From positions 2,229,369 to 2,293,368 of the forward strand of contig NZ_CP100445.1 in the NCBI RefSeq assembly GCF_024227435.1: DNA of 64,000 nucleotides, read 5' to 3'. Origin of the DNA: Natrinema caseinilyticum. Lineage in GTDB: Archaea; Halobacteriota; Halobacteria; Halobacteriales; Natrialbaceae. The notes beneath the pieces are model-generated. The model had not been told where the DNA came from. It worked only from the letters and a program-made list of their open reading frames with translations, and searched no databases. Of this stretch, positions 28,126-36,386 are shown in pieces. The position numbers were made by a program, and so were the translations under genes. The stretch's first letter is position 1. Each line of letters begins with the position of its first letter.

Positions 28126-29052
28126 ATGCCACTGCGCGTGACGTTTCTGGGGACGGCCGGCGCGATTCCGACGACGGAGCGGAACCCGAGCAGCGTCTTC
28201 GTCGCTCGCGAGGGCGAGGAGCTGCTGTTCGACGCCGGGGAAGGGACCCAGCGCCAGATGATGCGGTTCGGAACGGGGTTTTCCGTCTCGCAGTTGTTCG
28301 TCACGCACTTACACGGCGATCACGTCCTCGGAATTCCGGGCTTGCTCCAGACGATGGATTTCAACGATCGCGAGGAGCCGCTTTCGATTCACACCCCACA
28401 CGGCACGCGTCGGCAGCTCAAATCGCTCGTTACCACCCTCGGAAACCGCCCGTCGTTTCCGGTCCGAATCGACGAAGTCGGCGACGGGGACGTCGCGTAC
28501 CGCGCCGAGGAATACGAGGTTCGCGCGTTCGAGACCGACCACGACACCCGCTCGGTCGGCTACGCCCTCGTCGAGGACGAGCGCAAGGGCCGGTTCGACC
28601 GCGAACGCGCCGAGGAACTCGGCGTTCCGGTCGGCCCGGAATTCTCGACGCTCCACGAGGGCGATCCGGTCGAACTCGAGGACGGCACGGTCGTCCGTCC
28701 CGAACAGGTCGTCGGAGACCCCCGTCCCGGTCGGTCGATCGTCTACACCGGCGATACCCGCCCCTCCGAGGCGACGGTCGACGTCGTCGACGACCCGGAC
28801 CTGGTGATCCACGACGCGACGTTCGCCGACGACCGCGCCGATCGGGCAACCGCGACCGCCCACTCGACGGCCCGACAGGCGGCCGAGATCGCGACCCGCG
28901 CCGGCGCCGATCGGCTCGCATTACTGCACCTGTCCTCGCGGTACGCGGGCTACACCGCGGATCACGAACGCCAGGCTCGCGAGGTCTTCGAGAGCGCGGC
29001 GTTCGTCCCCGACGACGGCGACCAACTCGAGATTCCGTATCCCGACGGGTGA
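28126..29052 (+). CDS. rnz: Ribonuclease Z
   Basis: A 308-residue metallo-beta-lactamase-fold endonuclease that removes the 3' trailer of pre-tRNAs. Hallmarks: FLGTAGAIPTTERNPS at the N-terminus, the zinc motif THLHGDHVLGIPGL (HxHxDH, near 62), YTGDTRPSEA (near 206), DLVIHDATFAD and the AxxT-type LLHLSSRYAG (near 267). Length matches tRNase Z short forms. It stands alone; the nearest downstream gene on this strand starts about 300 bp later. Confidence 0.95.
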   Translation: MPLRVTFLGTAGAIPTTERNPSSVFVAREGEELLFDAGEGTQRQMMRFGTGFSVSQLFVTHLHGDHVLGIPGLLQTMDFNDREEPLSIHTPHGTRRQLKSLVTTLGNRPSFPVRIDEVGDGDVAYRAEEYEVRAFETDHDTRSVGYALVEDERKGRFDRERAEELGVPVGPEFSTLHEGDPVELEDGTVVRPEQVVGDPRPGRSIVYTGDTRPSEATVDVVDDPDLVIHDATFADDRADRATATAHSTARQAAEIATRAGADRLALLHLSSRYAGYTADHERQAREVFESAAFVPDDGDQLEIPYPDG

Positions 29053-29317
29053 TCGACGGGGCGGGAGACGATCTGCACACGACGGGACGGCGCCGATCAT
29101 CGGAACCGGCGATTTTCTACGACATGTATCTCTGGCCGGCACGGAAATCGTCCCCGTCGAGAGGCAACGTCCGTTACTCGACACACGAGCGACCACCGGC
29201 GTCTTCGGGCCGTGATTTTCGCCCGGTGTCGACGGGGTCCGCTGCTCGAAGCGGTGAGCCGTTACATCGGGGTCGACCATCGTGTCAGAACGTGCTCACT
29301 GGCCGAATGCCCGCGCC

Positions 29318-29325
29318 GGATTTAT
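29318..29325 (+). promoter_or_regulatory. TATA box ATTTATAG of the DUF460 gene
   Basis: ATTTATAG is centred about 30 nt upstream of the GTG start at 29351, as for a transcript with a very short leader. It supports the GTG choice. Confidence 0.5.
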
Positions 29326-29350
29326 AGCCGACTCGTTCCTATGACGACCT

Positions 29351-31327
29351 GTGAGTACGCGAACGAGTGCGCTCGATGCGGTCGTCTTCGGTGTCGACAT
29401 TCAGAGCGGTGACGTGCGTGGCGATGCACCATCGTACGCACTGGCGGTCTACGACGGCGACGACGTCGCGCGTGACGTCGTCTCCCACCGAAAACTCAGA
29501 CGGTTGATCGACGACGAAGTGCCGGCGATCGTCGCGACGGACAACATGTACGAACTGGCGGCCGACAAGGATCAACTCATCCACTTCCTCGGGTCGCTGC
29601 CCGCGGACACCCGTCTCGTCCAGGTGACCGGCGCCGAACAACCCGAACCGCTCTCTCGCGTCGCGAAACGGCACGGAATTCCCTACGGAAAGGATCCGAT
29701 GAAAGAGGCCGAGGCCGCCGCCCGGCTCGCCGCCCACAACGTCGGCCACGAGGTCTCCGCGTTCACCGACACCACGGAAGTCAAGGTTTCACGCGGCCGC
29801 TCGACCGGGAGCGGCGGCTGGAGCGAGGACCGCTTTACCCGACGCATCCACGGCTCCGTCAAGCGCCGCTCCCGCGAAGTCGAATCCGAACTCGAGGATG
29901 CGAACCTCGAGTACGAAAAGGACGTTCGCGAATCCTACGGCGGCTACGCAAACGCCGTCTTCACCGTCCAGGCCCGGCCCAGCGACATCCCAGTCTCGCG
30001 CAATCGATCGGGCGACGTCCGCGTCGAAATCGAACGGGAACGTCGCGACGGCATCGAATTCCGCCCGCTCGCCAAGCGCCGCGACCACGTCGTCGTCGGG
30101 ATCGATCCCGGGACGACGACCGCCGTCGCAATCGTCGGCCTCGAGGGGAAGGTGCTCGACGTCTGGAGTTCGCGCACGAGCGACACCGCCGAGGTGATCG
30201 AGTGGATCGTCGAACGCGGCCGGCCGATCATCGTCGCGGCCGACGTCACACCGATCCCCGAGACCGTCGAGAAATTCCGCCGGAGCTTCGACGCCGCGGG
30301 CTGGACGCCCGACCGGGACCTGCCGATCGACGAGAAACAGCACCGAACCCGCGACCATCCCTACGACAACGACCACCAGCGCGACGCGATGGCCGCCGCG
30401 CTGTACGCCGTCGACGCCCACGCCGATCAGTTCGAGCGGATCGCCGACAAACTCCCGCCGGGCATCGATCGCGGCGAGGTCACCGCCCGCGTCGTCGCCG
30501 GCGAAGAGAGCGTCGAAGCAGTTCTGCGGGACCTGACCGACGACGATTCCGGGGGCGACGACGAGTCCACCCACCACGAACCGCGCGAACTCACCGCGGA
30601 AGAAAAGCGGATCAAGGACCTCGAGCGTCAGGTCGAGCGCCTCCAGTCGCACGTCGAGCGACTCGAGGGCCGCATCGAAGACCGCGACGATCGCATCGAC
30701 GAACTCGAGACCGAACTCAGTACCGCCCGCCGACAAGAGCGAACGGAGGTCCGTCGGGATCGCGAGGTGAGCCGCCTCGAGCGGAAGGCAAACCGGCTCG
30801 AGCGCGAGCGCGACGACGCCCGGGACGAGGTCGAAACCCTGGAAAAGAAAGTCGAGCGGATGAAGGCGCTCTGGAAGCTCGATCACTCGAACTTCAGCGA
30901 CGTCTCGGCGAAGAAGGAAGGGCTGGTTCCGGTCAAAGTCGTCGAGAAATTCACCAAGGGCGCCATCCGCGAGGCGGACGAACAGTACGGCATCGCCGCC
31001 GGCGACGTCGTCTACATACGGGATGCGAGCGGCGCGGGTCGGTCGACAGCCGAGCTCGTGGCGGAGTTCGACCCCCGCGTCATCCTGAAGGACGGCGGCC
31101 TCTCGGAGATCGCCGACGAAATCCTCTTCGACGCCGAAATCCCGGTCGGTCCCGCAGACGACGTCGCCATGCAAGAAGTGGACGAACTCGCCGTCGCTCG
31201 AGAGGACGACGTCGACGCGGTCGTCGACGACTGGCACGAGCGCGCGCGAGATCGAAAACTGGACCGCAAAGCCGCGATGGTCGACCAGCTCATCAGCGAA
31301 CACCGGGCGGGCGACAACGAGGTGTAG
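29351..31327 (+). CDS. DUF460 (RNase H-like) protein with long coiled coil
   Basis: A 658-residue protein starting with GTG. The N-terminal two-thirds hold DUF460-type RNase H-fold blocks: DAVVFGVDIQSGD (near 8), VVVGIDPGTTTAVAIVGLEG (near 255) and IIVAADVTPIPETVEKFRRS (near 295), with QHRTRDHPYDNDHQRDAMAA (near 330). Residues about 415-510 are a strongly charged coiled coil (repeated RLE/RVER). The C-terminal part (about 520-650) is conserved-looking but unnamed. Similar archaeal proteins are uncharacterised, presumably nucleic-acid-associated nucleases. Confidence 0.85.
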   Translation: MSTRTSALDAVVFGVDIQSGDVRGDAPSYALAVYDGDDVARDVVSHRKLRRLIDDEVPAIVATDNMYELAADKDQLIHFLGSLPADTRLVQVTGAEQPEPLSRVAKRHGIPYGKDPMKEAEAAARLAAHNVGHEVSAFTDTTEVKVSRGRSTGSGGWSEDRFTRRIHGSVKRRSREVESELEDANLEYEKDVRESYGGYANAVFTVQARPSDIPVSRNRSGDVRVEIERERRDGIEFRPLAKRRDHVVVGIDPGTTTAVAIVGLEGKVLDVWSSRTSDTAEVIEWIVERGRPIIVAADVTPIPETVEKFRRSFDAAGWTPDRDLPIDEKQHRTRDHPYDNDHQRDAMAAALYAVDAHADQFERIADKLPPGIDRGEVTARVVAGEESVEAVLRDLTDDDSGGDDESTHHEPRELTAEEKRIKDLERQVERLQSHVERLEGRIEDRDDRIDELETELSTARRQERTEVRRDREVSRLERKANRLERERDDARDEVETLEKKVERMKALWKLDHSNFSDVSAKKEGLVPVKVVEKFTKGAIREADEQYGIAAGDVVYIRDASGAGRSTAELVAEFDPRVILKDGGLSEIADEILFDAEIPVGPADDVAMQEVDELAVAREDDVDAVVDDWHERARDRKLDRKAAMVDQLISEHRAGDNEV

Positions 31328-31427
31328 TCTGCGACCGTCGCTACGTAACGGTTGGAGTGACGGACGCACGAAGTATCGACCCGCATACCGAGGTCGTATT
31401 TCGCCGTCTATTCGTCGACTCGAGAGC

Positions 31428-31692
31428 CTACGTCACCGAGCCGGTTTCTAACGGCGACAGCACCGTCGGCACCTCCTCGATGGCGACCTCCTCGGTCAGA
31501 TCGTCGGTGTCGTCGACCGGTCCGTTGACGTTGATGTACAGCGCGTGGGCGACGAACCCGATCGCGACCGCTCCGAATCCGACGATTGCGGCCGGTGACG
31601 GGATGGACGTCACGAGGCCGACCAGGGCCCCGATTCCCAGGCTCGCGCCGATACCCCCAGATGAGATCGTAGTACTGGAGCGTGTATCCCAT
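31428..31692 (-). pseudogene. Frameshifted small membrane protein
   Basis: The first codons read MGYTLQYYDLIW in one frame, while the rest, GIGASLGIGALVGLV followed by TSIPSPAAIVGFGAVAIGF and AHALYINVNGPVDDTDDLTE, lies in another. The break falls near 31657 in a run of G (TCTGGGGGTAT). A restored protein would be about 87 residues with two membrane segments and an acidic tail, like small haloarchaeal membrane proteins beginning MGYTLQYYDL. The gene is either broken, or the second frame starts internally at 31613. Confidence 0.6.
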
Positions 31693-31764
31693 ACGTCAGA
31701 TGCGCGGTCCAGGAGCCAAACGCTCGAGCCGTCGTAATTGGGAGTTCCCCTCCGCTCCGTGAGT

Positions 31765-31944
31765 TCAGAACATCCCGAAATTCCGGAGCATCCCGGAGAT
31801 CAACGATCTGACCAGCAGGCCGAGCCCGGCGACGATGAGCGCCATCCCGATGGCGATCAACAGGCTCTGGGATGCGATGAGGGCGATACCGGCGAGCAGA
31901 ACGACGATACCGGCGACGCCGAGCGCGTCGAGCGATTGCAACAT
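31765..31944 (-). CDS. Small conserved membrane protein (DUF7470-like)
   Basis: A 59-residue protein of two hydrophobic helices (AGIVVLLAGIALIASQSLL and IGMALIVAGLGLLVRSLI) ending in GMLRNFGMF. It resembles a short haloarchaeal membrane-protein family (recalled as DUF7470). The start is the ATG of MLQSLDALGV; a much longer open frame extends upstream but crosses the divergent eIF1A gene and is not real. Confidence 0.7.
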   Translation of the reverse strand: MLQSLDALGVAGIVVLLAGIALIASQSLLIAIGMALIVAGLGLLVRSLISGMLRNFGMF

Positions 31945-32074
31945 ATACGCAGGGCTCGAGAGGCGAGCGGAATAAACGACGCGGTTTTTCGCCCGTGGAG
32001 TGCCCAGGCCGACGACGAGGACTGGCGCGAAAGAACGATAAAGGATTAAACCGCTCGACCGCCAACCGACGGCC

Positions 32075-32365
32075 ATGAGCGACGACGGGAACGGCGGTCG
32101 GAAGAACCTCCGGATGCCCGAGGACGACGAGGTCTTCGCGACCGTCACCAACATGCTCGGGGCGAATCGGGTGACAGTACGCTGTGCCGACGGCAAAGAA
32201 CGCACCGCGCGGATCCCCGGCAAGATGCAAAAACGCATCTGGATCCGCGAGGACGACGTCGTCCTCGTCGAACCCTGGGACTGGCAGGACGAAAAGGCCG
32301 ATATCACCTGGCGCTACGAGAAGAGCGACGCCGACCAACTCCGGCGCGAAGGCCATATCCAGTAA
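32075..32365 (+). CDS. eif1A: Translation initiation factor eIF-1A (aIF1A)
   Basis: A 96-residue S1-like OB-fold factor. Recognisable: [39 protein letters not shown] and [18 protein letters not shown], ending in a basic/polar tail. It binds the small ribosomal subunit A site and helps start-codon selection. Length and motifs fit archaeal aIF1A. The TATA-like GGATTAAACC lies about 25 nt before the ATG. Confidence 0.96.
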   Translation: MSDDGNGGRKNLRMPEDDEVFATVTNMLGANRVTVRCADGKERTARIPGKMQKRIWIREDDVVLVEPWDWQDEKADITWRYEKSDADQLRREGHIQ

Positions 32366-32923
32366 CACGAAATTTTTCGCTGCGGTCTGCGACGGCACAC
32401 GGCAGCGATGCTGCCGGCGCCGTCGCGTCCCTCGGTAAAATTTCGATCAAAAGCACTCCTCTTTCCCCTCCATTCACTGCGTTCATTCCGGGTCAGTCGT
32501 CGGCCCGCTCGCGCCTCCGGCGCTCGCGGTGAACGCGTCGCTCTCGGGACACTCCGTTCCCCGACGCGTTCTAGCGGTTCGAAGCGAGCGCAGGGAGCGA
32601 GAACCGCTCACTCCTCGGTTCTTCGAACCGCTCGTTCGCCGACGCTCGAGCGAGTTTCCATGGCACGTTTCGATATTGCCACTCGGCTCTGTCGAACCAA
32701 TCAGTAGATGACACGAGTTGCCTGGTGAATACTGAGGATTGGGTCACCGTACAGCTCTGTATAAAGGCGGTCAAATCGGACGTTGAATACGATGTCGACG
32801 AGGACCGAGGCTCAGAGATAGATTCCTCCTGCTAATCACTGCATCGAGGGCGCGTACGGGAACCCTGTCAGTCATAGATATACGAAAAACCGTCCTGGTC
32901 GGTCCACCAATAGCAAGTCTCGA
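32366..32923. other. Intergenic region with GC-rich inverted repeats
   Basis: About 560 bp with no convincing gene. The first 280 bp are GC-rich and repetitive (CGCTCGCG, GACGCG motifs and an 11-bp inverted repeat). The part from about 32700 on is AT-richer; a short frame there contains EYDVDEDRGSEIDSSC before a stop and may be a remnant of an unknown gene. Confidence 0.45.
32573..32632. repeat. 11-bp perfect inverted repeat AGCGGTTCGAA / TTCGAACCGCT
   Basis: The arms lie at 32573-32583 and 32622-32632 with a 38-nt spacer that itself contains GAACCGCTC, a direct copy of part of the right arm. It could form a stem-loop. Its relation to the upstream eIF1A gene (a terminator or an extragenic repeat) is unclear. 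Confidence 0.5.
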
Positions 32924-34307
32924 TCAGACGTCGGACCAGACGTGTCGGTACTTTCCACTCGTAGGATCTCGAGCCGGTAGTTCGGCCGCTAGCTCGACGG
33001 TCAGGTCTCGGACCTCGTGTGCATCAAAGAAGGCCACGAGAGCTGAATTGACCCTCTCCCACACTGCCGCTTCGTCGGCATCGTCCTCGACCTCGAGGCG
33101 AACGGTGACCGTCTCTGGGGCGGTCTTGACGATCTGAGATCGATGGACGCCGGGGACCTCCTCTACGACGCTCGTGAGTGCGAGCGGGAAGATCGGTATC
33201 TGCTCGCCAGATACTGCTTCGAAGTGTAGGATATCGCCCTGCCGGCCCTCAACCTCGATTACCGGGAAGGCGCTCCCACAGGGGCAGCGTTCCTCGTACA
33301 TGGTGATGCTATCGCCGAGATCGTATCGGACAATGGGCTGGATTCGGTTCGCCAGGTTCGTCAGGAGAACCGTCTCGGATGGTTCCCCGAACTCGACGAT
33401 AGTCCGCGTCGACCGGTTCGAGAACGATCCAGTCAGTATTGGCGTGCAAGTTCCCGTGATCACACTCGACAGCGATGCTATAGAACTCCGTCGCACCGTA
33501 CACCTCGCGGACGGTACAATCAAATGTCTTGCGGAGGCGGGCCTTCTGGGCTTCCGTAATCGGCTCGCCGCTGGGTACGATGAACGCTGGCGAGAGGTTC
33601 AATTGCCCGGCCCGCTGCTCTCGCTCGAGTTCCATGAGGACAGTCGAGTACCCAACCAAGATCACTGGCTGAAACTCGTCGAGTTCCTGTACGATCTCCG
33701 AGAGCGGCCGGTCCGGGGAGACGAGGCGCATCCGGTCGCGAAGAAACTGATTCTCCCTCCGAAACATTTCGACGCCCGAAGCGGCGGCGAAGTGCCCGCC
33801 ACCGACGGCAATCTCGGCGGTCCGTGCGTTGTGTGTGACGAGTCGTTTGATCGTCTCACCGTCGATGAAGGCAGGGGCCGACCATCGGTCGCCTACCGAG
33901 TCCGTGGCCAGCAACGACCACTCGTCCTGTAGAAAGGTGCCGGGTTCGCCGGTCGTTCCCGAGGTCAACCACACCGGGTAACGACCCAGAAACCGTTGGC
34001 CAATGGTCGCTGCTTCGCTCGTGAATGCCGCCACGTCCGCGAATTCGACCGCTGTATCGGTCACCACCGAATCAAAATGCTCCATCAACTGGGATTTGGT
34101 CACCGGCGGAAGCGATCGCAGATCGGTGATCGGCCGCTCGACGTCTGCATACAGGTGTTTGTAGAATCTGGATTCGCGGACGACGAATTCGAGGTGGTTC
34201 TGGAGACGTTGGTTCTGTCTCGCCTGGATCTCTTCGCGTGATGCGCCTTTCATCCGGTAGGCGCCGATACGCGCGCGAATTTTCTCGAACGCCGAGGGCT
34301 GTTCCAT
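32924..34307 (-). pseudogene. Frameshifted phenylacetate-CoA ligase/F390 synthetase-like adenylating enzyme
   Basis: The N-terminal part (from 34307) carries the AMP-binding motif LTSGTTGEPGTFLQDEW, the region EVYGATEFYSIAVECDHG and ends sensibly at DWIVLEPVDADYR near 33400. The C-terminal part, VEFGEPSETVLLTNLANRI onward with QPIVRYDLGDS and RQGDIL, continues in another frame to the stop at 32924. Joined, they form one full adenylating enzyme of about 460 residues of the phenylacetate-CoA ligase family. The single break (near 33397) suggests a recent frameshift. Substrate unknown; gene neighbours are accessory. Confidence 0.75.
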
Positions 34308-34507
34308 CGTCTAATTCTTCGTCGATGAGCGAAATAAAGCTCACAACCCGATAAGCCCCGGTTCCACTCGCTGCTGACGACGCGCCCTGTATCCAGCACT
34401 GTTACTGAGATTTGGGACCGATTGAGGGCTCCAACGACCCCCTCCGCTCCACTGCTCGAGGAACACCGCAGTACCCCCACAATTGCTTATTGCAACAGCT
34501 ATCAGTA

Positions 34508-34516
34508 ATTATATTA
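34508..34516 (+). promoter_or_regulatory. TATA-like ATTATATTA upstream of the structured RNA, copy 1
   Basis: Centred 28 nt before the first helix of the structured element at 34540, matching the archaeal TATA-to-start distance. Copy 2 has a TATA-like box at the same distance. This suggests transcription begins at the 5' end of the element. Confidence 0.45.
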
Positions 34517-34539
34517 TGCTTCATGTCGACTGTCACGAT

Positions 34540-34686
34540 GGAAGCCGCGCGCTCCGAAAACGGACGCGGGGGCATGCGTACGAAATGCCCCGGGTGCTGT
34601 AACACCCGAGACGGGTGGCTTCCAAGCGCACACTTGGTTGCCATGTTTCACTTACTGCCACCGAGACAAAAAGGTCTCGCACGACG
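34540..34686 (+). ncRNA. Candidate structured RNA (leader) element, copy 1
   Basis: Likely helices: P1 GGAAGCC 34540-34546 with GGCTTCC 34617-34623; P2 TCCG/CGGA 34553-34564 with an AAAA loop; P3 GGGGCAT 34569-34575 with ATGCCCC 34585-34591; P4 GGGTG 34592-34596 with CACCC 34603-34607; P5 CCAAG 34622-34626 with CTTGG 34633-34637; P6 CGAGAC 34662-34667 with GTCTCG 34674-34679, then CACGAC. The element recurs at 56322-56468 (minus) with helices kept but bases and loop lengths changed. It ends about 64 nt before the ATG at 34751 of a zinc-ribbon gene. No Rfam family was recognised. It could be a leader or an independent sRNA. Confidence 0.65.
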
Positions 34687-34750
34687 ATCCAATACAGCCT
34701 TCGATCAGCATTCGGCTCCGGATTGGGGCTCATCTCCCCAGAATCTCGCC

Positions 34751-35164
34751 GATGATCGATCTCCTGGAGAGCAACCCAACGGAGAAAACGTCTCCGGACA
34801 GCAATTCCGGAGAGAGAAATCCAGCAGTCGCCGGTCCTGCGCTCGAGCGTCCCTGCGGTCGAGACCCGCTGAGGAGACGACGGCGAATTCTCCGACCGAC
34901 GCGATCGAGACACGAAGCACCGACCGGCCGCAAGCCGACAGCTGCGATCGCTGTGGCGAGCCGGTGCGCGACGACCGGGTGATCCGCATCTCGAGCGAGC
35001 CGTGTCCCGAACTTGCCGACCGATATCGGAGCACGAGTCGGGCATACTGTCCCGACTGTGTGGCGAGTATCGGATTGCTCGCGCTCGCGACCGAATCCAC
35101 GGATCTCGTTCCACAAGACCGGAGTGAGAGTCACCGAGGTGACGAAGTGGTGGCGCGAGACTAG
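34751..35164 (+). pseudogene. Small zinc-ribbon protein gene, probably frameshifted
   Basis: From the ATG at 34751 one frame gives MIDLLESNPTEKTSPDSNSG and continues about 30 residues in haloarchaeal style before turning Arg-rich. From about 34870 the sensible reading lies in another frame: an acidic linker, then CDRCGEPVRDDRVIRISSEP, a further Cys, and YCPDCVASIGLLAL, ending at 35164. The two CxxC pairs would bind Zn. That second frame has no start codon between the RNA element and the CxxC part, so a frameshift near 34850-34870 is likely. The leader-to-ATG distance matches that of the intact zinc-ribbon gene at 56250. Confidence 0.5.
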
Positions 35165-35193
35165 TACTGCAAAATCGGTTCACTGGCCAAGTT

Positions 35194-35225
35194 CCGGGAC
35201 CGTCGTTCGTCCCGGCGTTATTTTC
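35194..35225 (+). terminator. Hairpin plus T-rich tail after the zinc-ribbon gene
   Basis: CCGGGAC (35194-35200) pairs with GTCCCGG (35209-35215) around an 8-nt loop and is followed by CGTTATTTTCT. It lies 30 bp after the stop codon and looks like an intrinsic-type terminator. Confidence 0.5.
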
Positions 35226-35365
35226 TGGCGAGAATCACTACACGTGCGACCGTGACGCTGTTGTTGCTATCAGCGTCCGGTGGTGTTGGAGGAGCCGTGC
35301 TGAATACGAAACACGAACATTGTACATGCGGAAACCCAGGTCAGCTATCGGAGCGATCTGTCCAG

Positions 35366-35890
35366 TTAATCCCGCTTCCATCTTGCTCGTCGGGCTACCC
35401 AATAGAGCATGCCGAATATGAGAAGGAACGGCGGCGGCCTCTCGTCTAATAAGTATGCTTCTCGGTCCGGTGCCGGTGGAGCCCGATGTCGAGTTCCACT
35501 AGAAGGACCGCCTCTCCTTGGGGGAGAGGGCAAGATCCATGCCCTGATAGGTCTCAATTGTGATAATGCGACCCTTAGAGCCTCTGTATTATCACAGGGT
35601 CCCTTCGGGTCCAGTTTGTCTTCAAAACATTTATCCACGTTTTCATGTATATATTCGCTAGGCCTAGTATAATATGCTTCTTTCCATTTATATTGGATGC
35701 CGTCTTCGCATCCCGTGAATTCACGGCTGAAATAATTTCTCTTCTCGATAAGGAATTGGAAGAAGTAGCACCAACCGTCTACTTCTACCCATTTCTTTTT
35801 TGGCCGACCTGGTACACCCCAGACGAAAACCATCCACCAATCCCACGACCATACCCATTTATTCTTCCAGAATTTTTGCTTCCTGGGCAT
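35366..35890 (-). CDS. Orphan Trp/Lys-rich ORF in a low-GC island
   Basis: From the ATG of MPRKQKFWKNKWVW the frame encodes about 174 residues. The first 100 are basic and extremely Trp-rich (8 Trp in about 30 residues), followed by a plausible soluble stretch (EYIHENVDKCFEDKLDPKG). From about residue 105 on the sequence turns Pro/Arg-rich and GC-rich, as if the real gene were truncated or fused at the island edge. Composition is unlike the acidic haloarchaeal neighbours, suggesting foreign (viral or plasmid) origin. A 96-codon frame on the opposite strand overlaps it; the minus strand looks more protein-like. No family recognised. Confidence 0.4.
   Translation of the reverse strand: MPRKQKFWKNKWVWSWDWWMVFVWGVPGRPKKKWVEVDGWCYFFQFLIEKRNYFSREFTGCEDGIQYKWKEAYYTRPSEYIHENVDKCFEDKLDPKGPCDNTEALRVALSQLRPIRAWILPSPPRRGGPSSGTRHRAPPAPDREAYLLDERPPPFLLIFGMLYWVARRARWKRD
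35511..35610. other. Cluster of hairpins at the edge of the low-GC island
   Basis: Consecutive inverted repeats: CCTCTCC/GGAGAGG (35511-35529), GGGCA/TGCCC (35528-35544), the 9-bp TGTGATAAT/ATTATCACA (35559-35567 and 35588-35596, 20-nt spacer) and GGGTCC-type pairs around 35597-35612. They could be a structured RNA, a mobile-element end or a terminator block. They overlap the doubtful C-terminal half of the Trp-rich ORF. Confidence 0.4.
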
Positions 35891-36386
35891 ATCCGTATGA
35901 CATCCCGATCGCATATGTATTTTAGCACCCATTGATGTGGTGAAATATCCCTCTTCAACGAATATTTCAATTTTTTACCATTCAGCAATATGCAATCAAC
36001 AGTAAGCCATTCAGAATAGTACTCGATGATGCATCCCCTGGGATGGGAGTGATTTGCTGTCGGTCGCGTTCATACTACCGGACCGGATAGAAGAGAATGC
36101 CGTTCACTACGTCGTCCGTCGATAACGCGCTACTGCATAGATCCTCTCCGTTCAGCAGACCGATTTGACACCATCTGGAGCTACTCCGGCAATCATGGTA
36201 TCGAGCCGATATGTCCGCATCGCTGAATGGTACGAACTACTTCCTCGGAGATACTTTCAGCGGTCGCGTTCGGACGGGTGCCCGGCCAGCACCCACCCTC
36301 GAGTCGGGACGCGACGATTTCACCGGGGAAACGGCGAAAGGAGTACAGCGTCGGCGAAAAATACGAGCCGCGTCCTCGAGCCCCGA
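35891..36386. other. Low-GC to normal-GC transition without a clear gene
   Basis: About 500 bp. The first 150 bp are AT-rich (TTTCAATTTTTTACC near 35970) and could hold the promoter of the Trp-rich ORF. The remainder returns to high GC toward the aminotransferase 3' end. No gene, repeat or tRNA-like fold was recognised. Confidence 0.4.

Noticed and set aside
32690-32830. Possible insertion-sequence end or remnant
   Set aside because: No transposase motifs, terminal inverted repeats or direct duplications could be identified; only a short unassigned peptide frame is present.
34540-34686. Protein-coding interpretation of the repeated element
   Set aside because: The two copies do not keep a common reading frame (a 1-nt loop-length difference in P4), but they keep base pairing.
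34540-34686. Miniature transposable element explanation for the RNA element
   Set aside because: The elements have no matching terminal inverted repeats or target duplications, and substitutions preserve internal helices. Not fully excluded.
35645-35935. Plus-strand 96-codon ORF in the low-GC island
   Set aside because: It overlaps the minus-strand frame, which has a more balanced composition and a longer run. Its Pro/Phe richness is what antisense of a Trp/Lys-rich gene would give.
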